From NCBI GenBank assembly GCA_024640785.1, contig JAHEEI010000003.1:1-41376 (forward strand): a stretch of 41,376 nt of DNA, written 5' to 3'. Origin of the DNA: Pseudomonadota bacterium. Lineage in GTDB: Bacteria > Desulfobacterota > WTBG01 > CAIYCZ01 > CAIRTM01. Below, piece by piece: positions 33,971-41,376 of the stretch (position 1 is the stretch's first letter; every line of letters begins with the position of its first letter). The notes under the pieces are model-generated. The model was not told the origin of the DNA. It saw nothing but the letters and a program-made list of their open reading frames with translations, and searched no databases. The position numbers and the translations under genes are program-made.

Positions 33971-33986
33971 AGTATAATTGTATACT
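33971..33986 (+). promoter_or_regulatory. dyad around a -10-like box upstream of rnc
   Basis: AGTATA and TATACT form a perfect six-base dyad with a four-base spacer; TATAAT at 33973-33978 lies within it. A weak TTAGCA is possible at -35 with 18 bases. It could be the rnc promoter combined with an operator; the support is modest. Confidence 0.35.
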
Positions 33987-34017
33987 AAAAATTGTAATGT
34001 CAAAAGGTAATTGTAAG

Positions 34018-34725
34018 ATGATAGACAGAGAAATTAATAAGATCATTAATAGAATTCTTGATTATGAATTTAAAAATCCAGCCCTGCTGGAACTTGCTTT
34101 GACTCATAAATCATATGCTAATGAAATGGAATTGAAAAATATTTATGGTAATGAACGTTTAGAATTCATGGGTGATGCTGTACTAGGGGCAGTAATAAGC
34201 CATATTATTATTGAAAGATATGAAGATTTTTCTGAGGGAGAGCTCTCAAAAATGAGGGCTTCTGTTGTAAATAAAGAGTCTCTTGCAGGTCTTTTAAAAA
34301 AACTTGGAATAAACAGATTTATTATACTTGGCAAAGGAGAGCAGCAAAATAACGGTCGCGGAAAAGATTCTATTCTGGCAAATGTTTACGAGTCAATAAT
34401 TGCAGCAGTTTATTTTGATGGAGGTTATGATAGTGCCTACAATATGATCAGTGCTCATTTTAAGGAGACTTTTAATAATGCTGAACAAGATGGCTGCTAT
34501 ATAAATGATTATAAAAGCCGACTGCAGGAGTATTGTCAAAAAAATATGAATACTCTTCCAGAATATAATATTGAAAGTGAAGAAGGGCCTGATCATATTA
34601 AACAGTTTGAGTCAGTTGTGATTATTAATAACATTAAGTATGAAAAAGGAATTGGTAAAAACAAGAAATCTGCAGAGCAAGAAGCTGCCATGAAAACACT
34701 TAACAGGTTGTTAAAGGAATTTTAA
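34018..34725 (+). CDS. rnc: ribonuclease III
   Basis: A 235-residue double-strand-specific endoribonuclease that processes rRNA and other transcripts. The signature NERLEFMGDAVLG near residue 45 holds the catalytic acidic residues; ILANVYESIIAAVYFDGG follows, and the double-stranded RNA-binding domain covers about residues 160-230 (GIGKNKKSAEQEAA). ATG 34018 is preferred with AAGG at 34004-34007; the in-frame ATG 33997 has no Shine-Dalgarno. der begins immediately after the stop, so the genes are cotranscribed. Confidence 0.96.
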   Translation: MIDREINKIINRILDYEFKNPALLELALTHKSYANEMELKNIYGNERLEFMGDAVLGAVISHIIIERYEDFSEGELSKMRASVVNKESLAGLLKKLGINRFIILGKGEQQNNGRGKDSILANVYESIIAAVYFDGGYDSAYNMISAHFKETFNNAEQDGCYINDYKSRLQEYCQKNMNTLPEYNIESEEGPDHIKQFESVVIINNIKYEKGIGKNKKSAEQEAAMKTLNRLLKEF

Positions 34726-36045
34726 ATGATACCGGTAGTTGCGATAATAGGCAGGCCAAATGTTGGTAAATCGACCCTTTTTAATCAGCTGGCAAAAAAA
34801 AATATAGCTATAGTGGATGATCTTCCCGGAGTTACCAGAGACAGGAATTATCTTGAGGTAACATATGATAATAAACCTTTTATTCTGGTTGATACAGGAG
34901 GTTTTGACCCATTTGATGATGATAAACTTTCTGCTATTGTCAAAGAACATGCTCAGATAGCCGCTGAAGAGGCAGATGTTATAGTTTTTCTAATGGATGG
35001 TCAAACAGGTCTGCATCATTCTGATGAAGAGGTCCACAGGATTATTCAAAGGTCAAATAGAAAAGTTTATTATGCTGTAAATAAGCTAGAGAAGGAAAAG
35101 GAAAGGGGTAATGTTTTTGAATTTTACAGCCTTGGTGTCGATAGAATATTTGCAGTTTCAGCCAAGAATAATATTGGAATAAATGATCTTTTTGATGAGG
35201 TAACAGAAGACTTTCAGGAGGACAAAGAAGCTGATAAAGGTCTAAATGAGACAGTAGTGGCAATTGTGGGGAGGCCTAATGTCGGCAAATCATCAATAAT
35301 AAATAAGATTGTTGGAAAGGACAGGTTCATAGTCAGTGATATAGCAGGAACTACCAGAGACTCTGTGGATACACTTTTTAAATATAATAATAGGTCAATC
35401 CGTATAATTGATACAGCTGGTATTCGCAGAAAAAGCCGTATAAGCTTTAAACTGGAAAAATATAGTGTTATAACAGCCTTGAGGTCAATAAATGCCTCAG
35501 ATCTTACCGTATTGCTCCTGAACGCTGAAGATGGAGTGACATCTCAGGATATGAAACTCGCATCTCAAATTTTTGATAGAAAAAAAGCTTGTATAATTGC
35601 AGTAAATAAATGGGATCTGATTGAAAAGGAAAATAAATCTTATGAGAATTTTGTAAAGAAGGTCAGAGATGATCTGTCTTTTATGGATTTTGCTCCTGTA
35701 ATTCCGGTGTCAGCATTAACCGGGCAGAGAGTTAGAAAAATCCTTGATCTTATTCTCGAAATTGGTGAGACCTATAAAAAGAGGGTACCGACCTCGGTCT
35801 TCAATAAGAAATTAATGGAGATTTATGCCAGAAGCCCATCACCGAAAAATAGGAGAAACAAGACAAGACTCTATTATGGTACACAGGTAAAGTCATCACC
35901 GCCAATATTCAAGATCTTCACTAATAATCCGGGCTCTTTTCCTGAGCATTATTTAAAATATCTGGAACGTTCAATCCGGGAGGAATTCGAGCTAAATGGT
36001 GTTCCTGTATGTCTTCAGTTTGCTAGCAGAAAGTGTGAAGAGTGA
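34726..36045 (+). CDS. der: ribosome-assembly GTPase Der (EngA)
   Basis: A 439-residue protein with two tandem GTPase domains and a C-terminal KH-like domain, essential in 50S subunit assembly. Domain 1 has GRPNVGKSTLFN, DLPGVTRDR and DTGG; domain 2 has GRPNVGKSSIINK, DIAGTTRDS, DTAG and the guanine-specificity motif NKWD. In domain 1 the matching motif is NKLE (residues 119-122, GAG codon 35089-35091) instead of the usual NKxD. AAAGGA precedes the ATG, which directly follows the rnc stop. The end faces aroB with 11 bases between. Confidence 0.96.
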   Translation: MIPVVAIIGRPNVGKSTLFNQLAKKNIAIVDDLPGVTRDRNYLEVTYDNKPFILVDTGGFDPFDDDKLSAIVKEHAQIAAEEADVIVFLMDGQTGLHHSDEEVHRIIQRSNRKVYYAVNKLEKEKERGNVFEFYSLGVDRIFAVSAKNNIGINDLFDEVTEDFQEDKEADKGLNETVVAIVGRPNVGKSSIINKIVGKDRFIVSDIAGTTRDSVDTLFKYNNRSIRIIDTAGIRRKSRISFKLEKYSVITALRSINASDLTVLLLNAEDGVTSQDMKLASQIFDRKKACIIAVNKWDLIEKENKSYENFVKKVRDDLSFMDFAPVIPVSALTGQRVRKILDLILEIGETYKKRVPTSVFNKKLMEIYARSPSPKNRRNKTRLYYGTQVKSSPPIFKIFTNNPGSFPEHYLKYLERSIREEFELNGVPVCLQFASRKCEE

Positions 36046-36056
36046 GGTGAGAGTAT

Positions 36057-37145
36057 TTATTTGAGATTTAGCGCAGTCTGCATTGCTAAACTCAGCTCAT
36101 GGGGTGACTTTACCTTTAAAAAGACTTCACCGATTTGTTTCATTAACACCATATTGATACCGGATCCCGATCTTTTTTTATCTTTCAGCATAGTATCAAG
36201 ATAGTTCTTTAATGAAAAGGCCGGTAGTTCTGTCGGCAGACCAGATTTTTGCAGCAGTGCTATTAATCGATTAGAATTATCCATATCAGTAAATTTCCAA
36301 AATTTAGATAACTTTGAAATTGCTGCCATGCCTATTGCAACAGCCTCACCATGGATGAATTTATTGTAGTTGGTCAGTGTTTCAACCGCATGGCCAAGGG
36401 TATGTCCGAAATTAAGGAAAGATCGGATACCTTTTTCTTTTTCATCCTGTGTGGTGATATCTGCTTTAATGCTGCAGCATGTTTTAATGATATAGGCAAT
36501 AATTTCATCATCAAGTTTAACAGCTTTATCAATATTTAATTCAAGATATTTAAAGAATTCTTTGTCAAGAATTACACCGTACTTAATGACCTCAGCAATC
36601 CCGGCTCTAAGCTCTGCAATTCGAAGCGTCTTTAAAACTTCAGGGTCTATGATTACAATTTGTGGCTGATAAAAAGACCCAACAAGGTTTTTTCCTCCAG
36701 GTAAATTTACACCGGTTTTACCGCCGACACTGCTGTCAACCTGTGAAAGGAGGGTTGTGGGAATCTGAATGTAGGGAATACCTCTAAAAATAGTTGCTGC
36801 AGCAAAACCAGCCATATCCCCGACAACTCCACCACCAAGGGCAATAATAGATGAGTTGCGATCAAAATCCATCCTGATAAGTTCATTATAGATATTGGAT
36901 ATTGTTTTCAGATTTTTGTGTTCTTCTCCATCTGGCAATATAATTTTATGGACATTAAACTCTGCTTTTATAAGGCTTGTTTTTATCTGATCCAGATAAA
37001 GCGGAGCGATAGCTGCGTTTGTTATTATTGCGATGTTTTTGCATACAGGTAGGGCGGAAATCAGCTCTCCGGTTTTATTCAGCAGACCGGTTTCTATGTG
37101 GATATTATAGGTTCTGTCTTTTAGATCAACTATTACTGTTTGCAT
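36057..37145 (-). CDS. aroB: 3-dehydroquinate synthase
   Basis: A 362-residue NAD- and zinc-dependent enzyme of the shikimate pathway, converting DAHP to 3-dehydroquinate. Landmarks: LPDGEEHKNL, the glycine-rich GGGVVGDMAGFAAATIFRG, PTTLLSQVDSSVGGKTGVN, and the zinc ligand regions RAGIAEVIKYG and LNFGHTLGHAVE. The length is normal. In many proteobacteria aroB lies downstream of pilMNOPQ, usually with aroK; here the lipoprotein gene takes the intervening place and a strong terminator separates it from the pil genes. Confidence 0.97.
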   Translation of the reverse strand: MQTVIVDLKDRTYNIHIETGLLNKTGELISALPVCKNIAIITNAAIAPLYLDQIKTSLIKAEFNVHKIILPDGEEHKNLKTISNIYNELIRMDFDRNSSIIALGGGVVGDMAGFAAATIFRGIPYIQIPTTLLSQVDSSVGGKTGVNLPGGKNLVGSFYQPQIVIIDPEVLKTLRIAELRAGIAEVIKYGVILDKEFFKYLELNIDKAVKLDDEIIAYIIKTCCSIKADITTQDEKEKGIRSFLNFGHTLGHAVETLTNYNKFIHGEAVAIGMAAISKLSKFWKFTDMDNSNRLIALLQKSGLPTELPAFSLKNYLDTMLKDKKRSGSGINMVLMKQIGEVFLKVKSPHELSLAMQTALNLK

Positions 37146-37281
37146 AAATTTATGTTTTTCTTAAGGCCTATTTTTTTTGATTTTAATCATTTCAGAGCAC
37201 AGTATTTAAAGATTTCTATTGTATTTTTAACTTAGAATATTATTGATTATATCATACTCAGTGCTTTTAAGGGCTATAGAA

Positions 37282-37323
37282 AAATAAATCGCTAGATGTG
37301 AATACACAGCTAGCGATTTATTT
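37282..37323 (-). terminator. strong terminator after the pil operon lipoprotein gene
   Basis: A perfect 14-base-pair stem, 37282-37295 pairing with 37310-37323 (core AATCGCTAG and CTAGCGATT), with a 14-base loop. On the minus strand it follows the lipoprotein stop and runs into T-rich sequence. It separates the pil operon from aroB. Confidence 0.85.
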
Positions 37324-37345
37324 ATATGTTTGGTTATACTTTAAA

Positions 37346-38299
37346 CTATAAAGCTGCTGCCGGTGAAGATGTGTTGCTGAAAAAGCTTCCCATGAGTTCG
37401 TCTATACCTTTTTTAACTGCTTCATCAAACATGACCTTTGGATGTTTTGAATGATAAGCCTTCCTGCTTTTTGGCAAGTATTCAATTTCAGTACGGTTCG
37501 TCCATACCATGTCACCGGTTGCGGTGTCCTGGGCATAGATTCTGATCTGCACTACAGCAGATCTCTTCGCATTTTTAGAATCATTCTGGTCATAGTCTTT
37601 TGAAGAACTGAATAAATCTACAAAACATTGACCAATAATAGAGAAAAAGCCGCGGTATGAAAGATTTTTTGTTTCAACATCCTTATAACCATATTCAATT
37701 ATCCTCCCTCGGAAGAGGATGTCTGCATCGAGTAGATCTCCGATTTCTATTATTTTATCTTTGGTAAGACCCACTGTTGCACCCTGTAATACAGGGGAGT
37801 CCGGGTTATCATTCGCATCCTTATCTTTAGCTATTATCTTTCGTAACTCTTCCTGCATTGCATCGCTGTGCGGAAAATTTTCCAGCTCGTATTCAGGACT
37901 ATCGATTCCAGTAATAACGCTTTCCGATAAGGTTCCATTTATCAGATATTTATCATCTATTGGTTTAATAATATCGTTATCTACCAGGAGTGAGTTAATA
38001 TCTTCCTGTATAACCACACTGATTCCATGAGATGTCAGCTGGTCTATAATTTCCTCCATAATTTTGATATTTCCACCCCACTCACGGTAGGCTATGGGTT
38101 CCTGCTGAGCGGAATAGTCTGCAAAGGGCAGTATGGCTGCTCTTCTTATCCCTTTTATTTGGACCGTGTTTTCAGCAGGGTAGAATTTTACATTGGGGGT
38201 TGGTGTCGGTTCAATATTGCATTTAAGATCAGCACCTGTCTTGCAGGATGTAATACATGCAATGGTCATTATTAGTATAATTAAAGGAAATTTTTTCAT
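37346..38299 (-). CDS. lipoprotein of CsgG/LpoB type in the pilus operon
   Basis: A 317-residue lipoprotein: signal peptide FPLIILIMTIACITSC with the lipid-acceptor Cys at residue 19 (lipobox-like CITSC). The mature part has RAAILPFADYSAQQ, a strand-turn typical of CsgG, LpoB and related curli/peptidoglycan-synthase lipoproteins, and later LLDADILFRGRIIEYGY and GDMVWTNRTEIEY, consistent with that fold. It lies directly downstream of pilQ (37-base gap) and before a terminator, so a role near the secretin, for example assembly or stabilisation, is a reasonable inference. I cannot identify a named pilus protein. Confidence 0.72.
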   Translation of the reverse strand: MKKFPLIILIMTIACITSCKTGADLKCNIEPTPTPNVKFYPAENTVQIKGIRRAAILPFADYSAQQEPIAYREWGGNIKIMEEIIDQLTSHGISVVIQEDINSLLVDNDIIKPIDDKYLINGTLSESVITGIDSPEYELENFPHSDAMQEELRKIIAKDKDANDNPDSPVLQGATVGLTKDKIIEIGDLLDADILFRGRIIEYGYKDVETKNLSYRGFFSIIGQCFVDLFSSSKDYDQNDSKNAKRSAVVQIRIYAQDTATGDMVWTNRTEIEYLPKSRKAYHSKHPKVMFDEAVKKGIDELMGSFFSNTSSPAAAL

Positions 38300-38336
38300 C
38301 TTTATTTGGCCTCCTGTTTAATTACAAATATTTATT

Positions 38337-40454
38337 TTAACCTTCAAACTTTGAAGGTTGGTCTACTATCGTTACGGTGAGAAACACCAACAATTCCACA
38401 AGTGAATTATCTGTTTTTTCAAATGTAAAAAACTTTTTTATTAAGGGGATATCGCCAAAAAAGGGTACTTTTTGAGTTATCTTTTGGTCAGTGGTTTCAT
38501 ATATTCCGCCAATGACAATTGTTTTAGCACTTTCAATCAGCAGATCGGTTTCAACTTCTCTAACATCAATGCCCGGTTCACCGCCTACACCTGTTTGCGA
38601 AGACGGCTGGTTCTTGGTTACAAAGACATGTATTGATATTGTATTTGCAGGTGTGATTTTAGGGGTTACCTTTAATTCTAGCACCATATCTTTAAATTCA
38701 GTGGAGGTAACTCCTTCCTCACTCAATTCAAGGTAGGGAAGTGCTACACCCTGCTTAATTCTTGCTTCCTTGTTATCCAGCCCAAGAACTTTAGGGCTTG
38801 AAAGTATTTTTAACTCTCCCTCGTTTTCAAGTGCTGACAGTTCTACATCAAGATTAAAATTATCTGATAAATAGCCAAAATTAACTAATCCATTTGAAAC
38901 TGCCGGAAGACCGACAGAAGCTCCTCCACCTATAATGTCTCCATTTACGGTGGTATTATAGTCAGCATTCCACAGCACACCTAATTCCTTAACGTAAGTC
39001 GGGTTTGACTGGACAATTTTAGCTTCGATTAAAACCTGACGTGTAGGGATATCCTGTTCATTTATTATTTGTTCAATCTTGGGCATATTCTCTTCGATAT
39101 CCTGTACGGTTAATTTATTGGTTAGAGCAAAGGAGTTAACATTTCCTCTTTCGGAAAGAATCCCCATTTTTTTTATAAAACTTGCCAGGTCACCGGCTTT
39201 TGCATAGCTTATGTTATAGGATTTGATGACAAGTTCCGCGATATTTTCTTCTGATTTTTTGGCCAGCAGTTTTTCATCATTAATTTTTTTGATTTGGTCG
39301 ACTGTTTCAATTCTTGTTACAGTGTTGGTAACGATTTTACCCAGCTGGTTTGTTTCAAGGATGATATCTAGGGCCTCATCCCAGGGAATATCTTCAAGTT
39401 TTAATGTTATTTTGCCTTTAGCTTTGTCACTGATAATGATATTTTTTCCGCTTATGTCGGCAATCAACCGTAAAATGTTTTTTATGTCAGCATCTTTGAA
39501 ATCCAGTGATATTTTTTCGCCGGTATAATTTCTTGTTTCTGTGTTTTCATTATTATCGTTAAAGTTCTCTTCTGTATTTGCTGAGGCTGAAGTGGTATCT
39601 TTATTATCAAAGGTGATGTTTAATGTTTGTTGTTGCTGAGAGACCTGATAAAGAGGGAAGGTGTTACCTTTTAGTTCAACAGTAACACTTAGGTTGTTTG
39701 GTGATTCGCCAACATTTATCTTATTTACTATTTTACCTTTATTAGATATTACATTGTTTTTTAAAGCGTTTCTGGTTTCATTCAGATTAATTATGATTCG
39801 GTTTGGATTATTAAGCGTGTATGTAGAATAATTTATAATCTTAGCGCTTGTTTCTATGGCAATGCTGTCATGGTCATTTTTTGATATGCTGATGCTTTTA
39901 AGTTGTATTGTTTTTTTCTTTTCTGTATTTGGCTTAGATTTATTGATTTCTTCAGCATCAGATTTCTCCGTAAGTACGCTTTCCTTGGGTGATATGACGA
40001 TATTTAATAAATTTTCTTTGTTTGATGCGTTATATGTTACATCTGAGGAAAGGGCTATTTCAAGTCTTAAAAATTTTTCATTATTATATTGTTTGTCAGA
40101 CCAAGTAATGTTTGTGATTAATTCATTTTTTAATAATTCCCCAGTTAGGTTGGGCGCAGCGATCAAATTCTGTAGGTCTATCAGTATCCTGTCTGGTTTG
40201 CTTAGTTTAAAAATGGTATAGGTAAGAGTGTTGTTGGTAATTAGGGTAACGGTATATTGATTGCCGGATTGAGTGAGCTTAATGTCCCTTAATTGCTTCA
40301 CAGGTTCATCCTGAACTAATGTTTCTTTATCCGTGGGTATTATTTCACTGGAAGATTGAGTTGTTTTTATATCCTTCTTAACAGTACAGCCTAATAAAAT
40401 TAGGATAATTGAAATAAATATAAATAGATATTTATATGGTTTTTGAGAGTTCAT
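38337..40454 (-). CDS. pilQ: type IV pilus secretin PilQ
   Basis: A 705-residue outer-membrane secretin through which the pilus passes. The signal sequence LFIFISIILILLGC has a lipobox, so it may be a lipoprotein. Two AMIN peptidoglycan-binding domains cover about residues 55-130 and 180-270; an STN domain follows near 310-370 (DFKDADIKNILRLIADISGKN), then an N1 domain near 410-465, and the secretin core in the last 170 residues (RQVLIEAKIVQ, VPFFGDIPLIKKFF). Its start follows the pilP stop by eight bases. Confidence 0.96.
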   Translation of the reverse strand: MNSQKPYKYLFIFISIILILLGCTVKKDIKTTQSSSEIIPTDKETLVQDEPVKQLRDIKLTQSGNQYTVTLITNNTLTYTIFKLSKPDRILIDLQNLIAAPNLTGELLKNELITNITWSDKQYNNEKFLRLEIALSSDVTYNASNKENLLNIVISPKESVLTEKSDAEEINKSKPNTEKKKTIQLKSISISKNDHDSIAIETSAKIINYSTYTLNNPNRIIINLNETRNALKNNVISNKGKIVNKINVGESPNNLSVTVELKGNTFPLYQVSQQQQTLNITFDNKDTTSASANTEENFNDNNENTETRNYTGEKISLDFKDADIKNILRLIADISGKNIIISDKAKGKITLKLEDIPWDEALDIILETNQLGKIVTNTVTRIETVDQIKKINDEKLLAKKSEENIAELVIKSYNISYAKAGDLASFIKKMGILSERGNVNSFALTNKLTVQDIEENMPKIEQIINEQDIPTRQVLIEAKIVQSNPTYVKELGVLWNADYNTTVNGDIIGGGASVGLPAVSNGLVNFGYLSDNFNLDVELSALENEGELKILSSPKVLGLDNKEARIKQGVALPYLELSEEGVTSTEFKDMVLELKVTPKITPANTISIHVFVTKNQPSSQTGVGGEPGIDVREVETDLLIESAKTIVIGGIYETTDQKITQKVPFFGDIPLIKKFFTFEKTDNSLVELLVFLTVTIVDQPSKFEG

Positions 40455-40462
40455 ATTTCCCT

Positions 40463-41032
40463 CTATTCTTGAGATTGAATTTTAATAGATCTGATATTTT
40501 TTTCTAATTTGCCAGATGAATTGTAAACATCTTCTTCAATTATAACGTTATCCGGAGTAATTTTTTTAACAATCCCTCCATTGTTTCCGATTAATGTGTT
40601 TTCAATAACAATATAACCAAATTTTTCCATATCCTCAAAAAGGGCGGATAATTTGTCGCCTGATTGAATTATTGCAACGAGCTGTAATTCTTCTAGTGTA
40701 TATTTTTGTAAAGGGGTTAAAGGTCCATCTATGGTTTCTTTCTTGGTTGTTTTTCTTTCCGGCTGTATTTCAGTAATTAAAGGAACAAAAGGATCTGGTT
40801 TTCCTGTTGCATCATATGAGTAATCATTTATAGTATCATTATCAAGTGTCTTTTTGATTTCTTTTTGGATTGTTGCTGTAGGTTTCTTATTCTTTGTTTT
40901 GACCTCTTCAGATACATCAATCTTATTTTCAGGTTTTTTGCCATTAGAACCGCAACCTGTTATAATAATACTATGAATTGTGAAAAGTATTATTAATGCT
41001 GTGATATGAAGATTTGGAAATTTATTCAACAT
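40463..41032 (-). CDS. pilP: type IV pilus lipoprotein PilP
   Basis: A 189-residue inner-membrane lipoprotein that connects the PilNO complex to PilQ. Signal peptide LHITALIILFTIHSIIITGC with the lipobox ITGC near residue 27; a disordered, charged linker; then the compact PilP fold with FVPLITE, LTPLQKYTLEELQLVAII and GYIVIENTLIGNNGG. I trimmed the open frame, which reaches 41089, to ATG 41032, because the extra N-terminal residues are not conserved and would precede the signal peptide. The pilO stop (41036-41034) lies immediately before this start. Confidence 0.93.
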   Translation of the reverse strand: MLNKFPNLHITALIILFTIHSIIITGCGSNGKKPENKIDVSEEVKTKNKKPTATIQKEIKKTLDNDTINDYSYDATGKPDPFVPLITEIQPERKTTKKETIDGPLTPLQKYTLEELQLVAIIQSGDKLSALFEDMEKFGYIVIENTLIGNNGGIVKKITPDNVIIEEDVYNSSGKLEKNIRSIKIQSQE

Positions 41033-41033
41033 C

Positions 41034-41376
41034 TTAATTTTTCTTCCTTTTCTTCGGTTTCCTTTTATCAATTGTTGAGTCTTTCTCAATAAATTTGAAA
41101 GTTATTGCATTAAACTTTGAGTTTAGTTTTGGTTTTTCAGTACCCGCTCTTTTTTTCTTTTCCGTACTTATTTTTAAGTCGGCAATATTTACAATTCTTT
41201 TTAGTTTTGATACCTTATCGAAAAAATGACCAATATTGTGGTAATCTCCTAGTACCTGCATTTCAACCGGTATGTCAGCATAGAATCCTCTGCTTACCTC
41301 GTTTTGTGGTTGGAAAAGCAGTATTTCAAGTCCACAGTCCTGAGCAAGGTTTGAAATGCTTGTTAATAAACTTGGA
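41034..41376 (-). CDS. pilO: type IV pilus assembly protein PilO, C-terminal part (cut by window edge)
   Basis: The frame stays open to the right edge, so only the C-terminal 113 or so residues are seen. SISNLAQDCGLEILLFQP, FYADIPVEMQVLGDYHNIGHFFDKV and LKRIVNIADLKIS are typical of the PilO periplasmic ferredoxin-like domain, which pairs with PilN in the inner-membrane alignment complex. The C-terminus is a Lys/Arg-rich tail ending KKRKKN. The stop overlaps the upstream region of pilP, with which it is coupled. Confidence 0.92.
   Translation of the reverse strand, partial: PSLLTSISNLAQDCGLEILLFQPQNEVSRGFYADIPVEMQVLGDYHNIGHFFDKVSKLKRIVNIADLKISTEKKKRAGTEKPKLNSKFNAITFKFIEKDSTIDKRKPKKRKKN

Noticed and set aside
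1-41376. CRISPR array, insertion sequence, phage or integron features
   Set aside because: No repeat-spacer pattern, transposase or integrase gene, terminal inverted repeats or attachment site could be seen.

Overview
The window is AT-rich bacterial chromosome that looks like a sulfate-reducer-type Desulfobacterota (Desulfobacterales-like, formerly Deltaproteobacteria). The case rests on gene content: a DUF6178 protein, an FmdB zinc ribbon, an orphan GcvH-like protein, DUF6485, a tungsten-type aldehyde ferredoxin oxidoreductase next to a UbiD decarboxylase, and a type IV pilus operon linked to aroB. This is inference from protein families; no rRNA or tRNA gene was seen.

Layout. 1-2124: end of an ABC exporter (ATPase plus 12-segment permease). 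2263-5280: DUF6178 protein, a small unknown protein, an FmdB-like zinc ribbon behind a long inverted repeat, and a Lys-rich secreted protein. 5281-5850: a DUF6868-like gene broken by an amber codon. 5851-8301: recG (minus). 8302-9743: a heavily decayed lytic transglycosylase gene. 9744-13838: TetR regulator, AOR-family oxidoreductase, UbiD-family decarboxylase and a terminator, a self-contained redox/decarboxylation cassette. 14119-14955: outer-membrane barrel protein. 15297-15923: decayed DUF1566 gene (minus). 15992-18486: minus-strand trio of Cys-rich protein, M23 peptidase and MBL hydrolase. 18745-19140: GcvH-like protein lacking the lipoyl lysine. 19192-20129: nitroreductase plus a small unknown protein. 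20241-26008: small broken gene, then murA, hisD, a CCA-adding-type nucleotidyltransferase and a FAD-dependent dehydrogenase. 26026-27128: DUF6485 gene and rplM-rpsI (minus), with a near-perfect promoter and a terminator. 27492-30548: NAD kinase, recN and a short ArgA-type acetyltransferase. 30553-33830: YhaM-type nuclease, pilU and pilT (minus). 34018-36045: rnc and der. 36057-41376: aroB, a lipoprotein gene, pilQ, pilP and partial pilO (minus).

Working together. The pilT/pilU ATPases and the pilOPQ operon belong to one type IV pilus machine. rplM-rpsI, murA, rnc, der, NAD kinase, recG, recN and aroB are housekeeping genes. The TetR-AOR-UbiD unit is the most metabolically distinctive part; all expected UbiD catalytic residues and AOR cluster cysteines are present.

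Several long non-coding gaps hold genes broken by stop codons. The clearest are the lytic transglycosylase, DUF1566 and DUF6868-like genes, with a small gene before murA less certain. This suggests ongoing gene erosion. The most unusual intact gene is the GcvH-like protein, whose lipoyl-lysine position is Asp.
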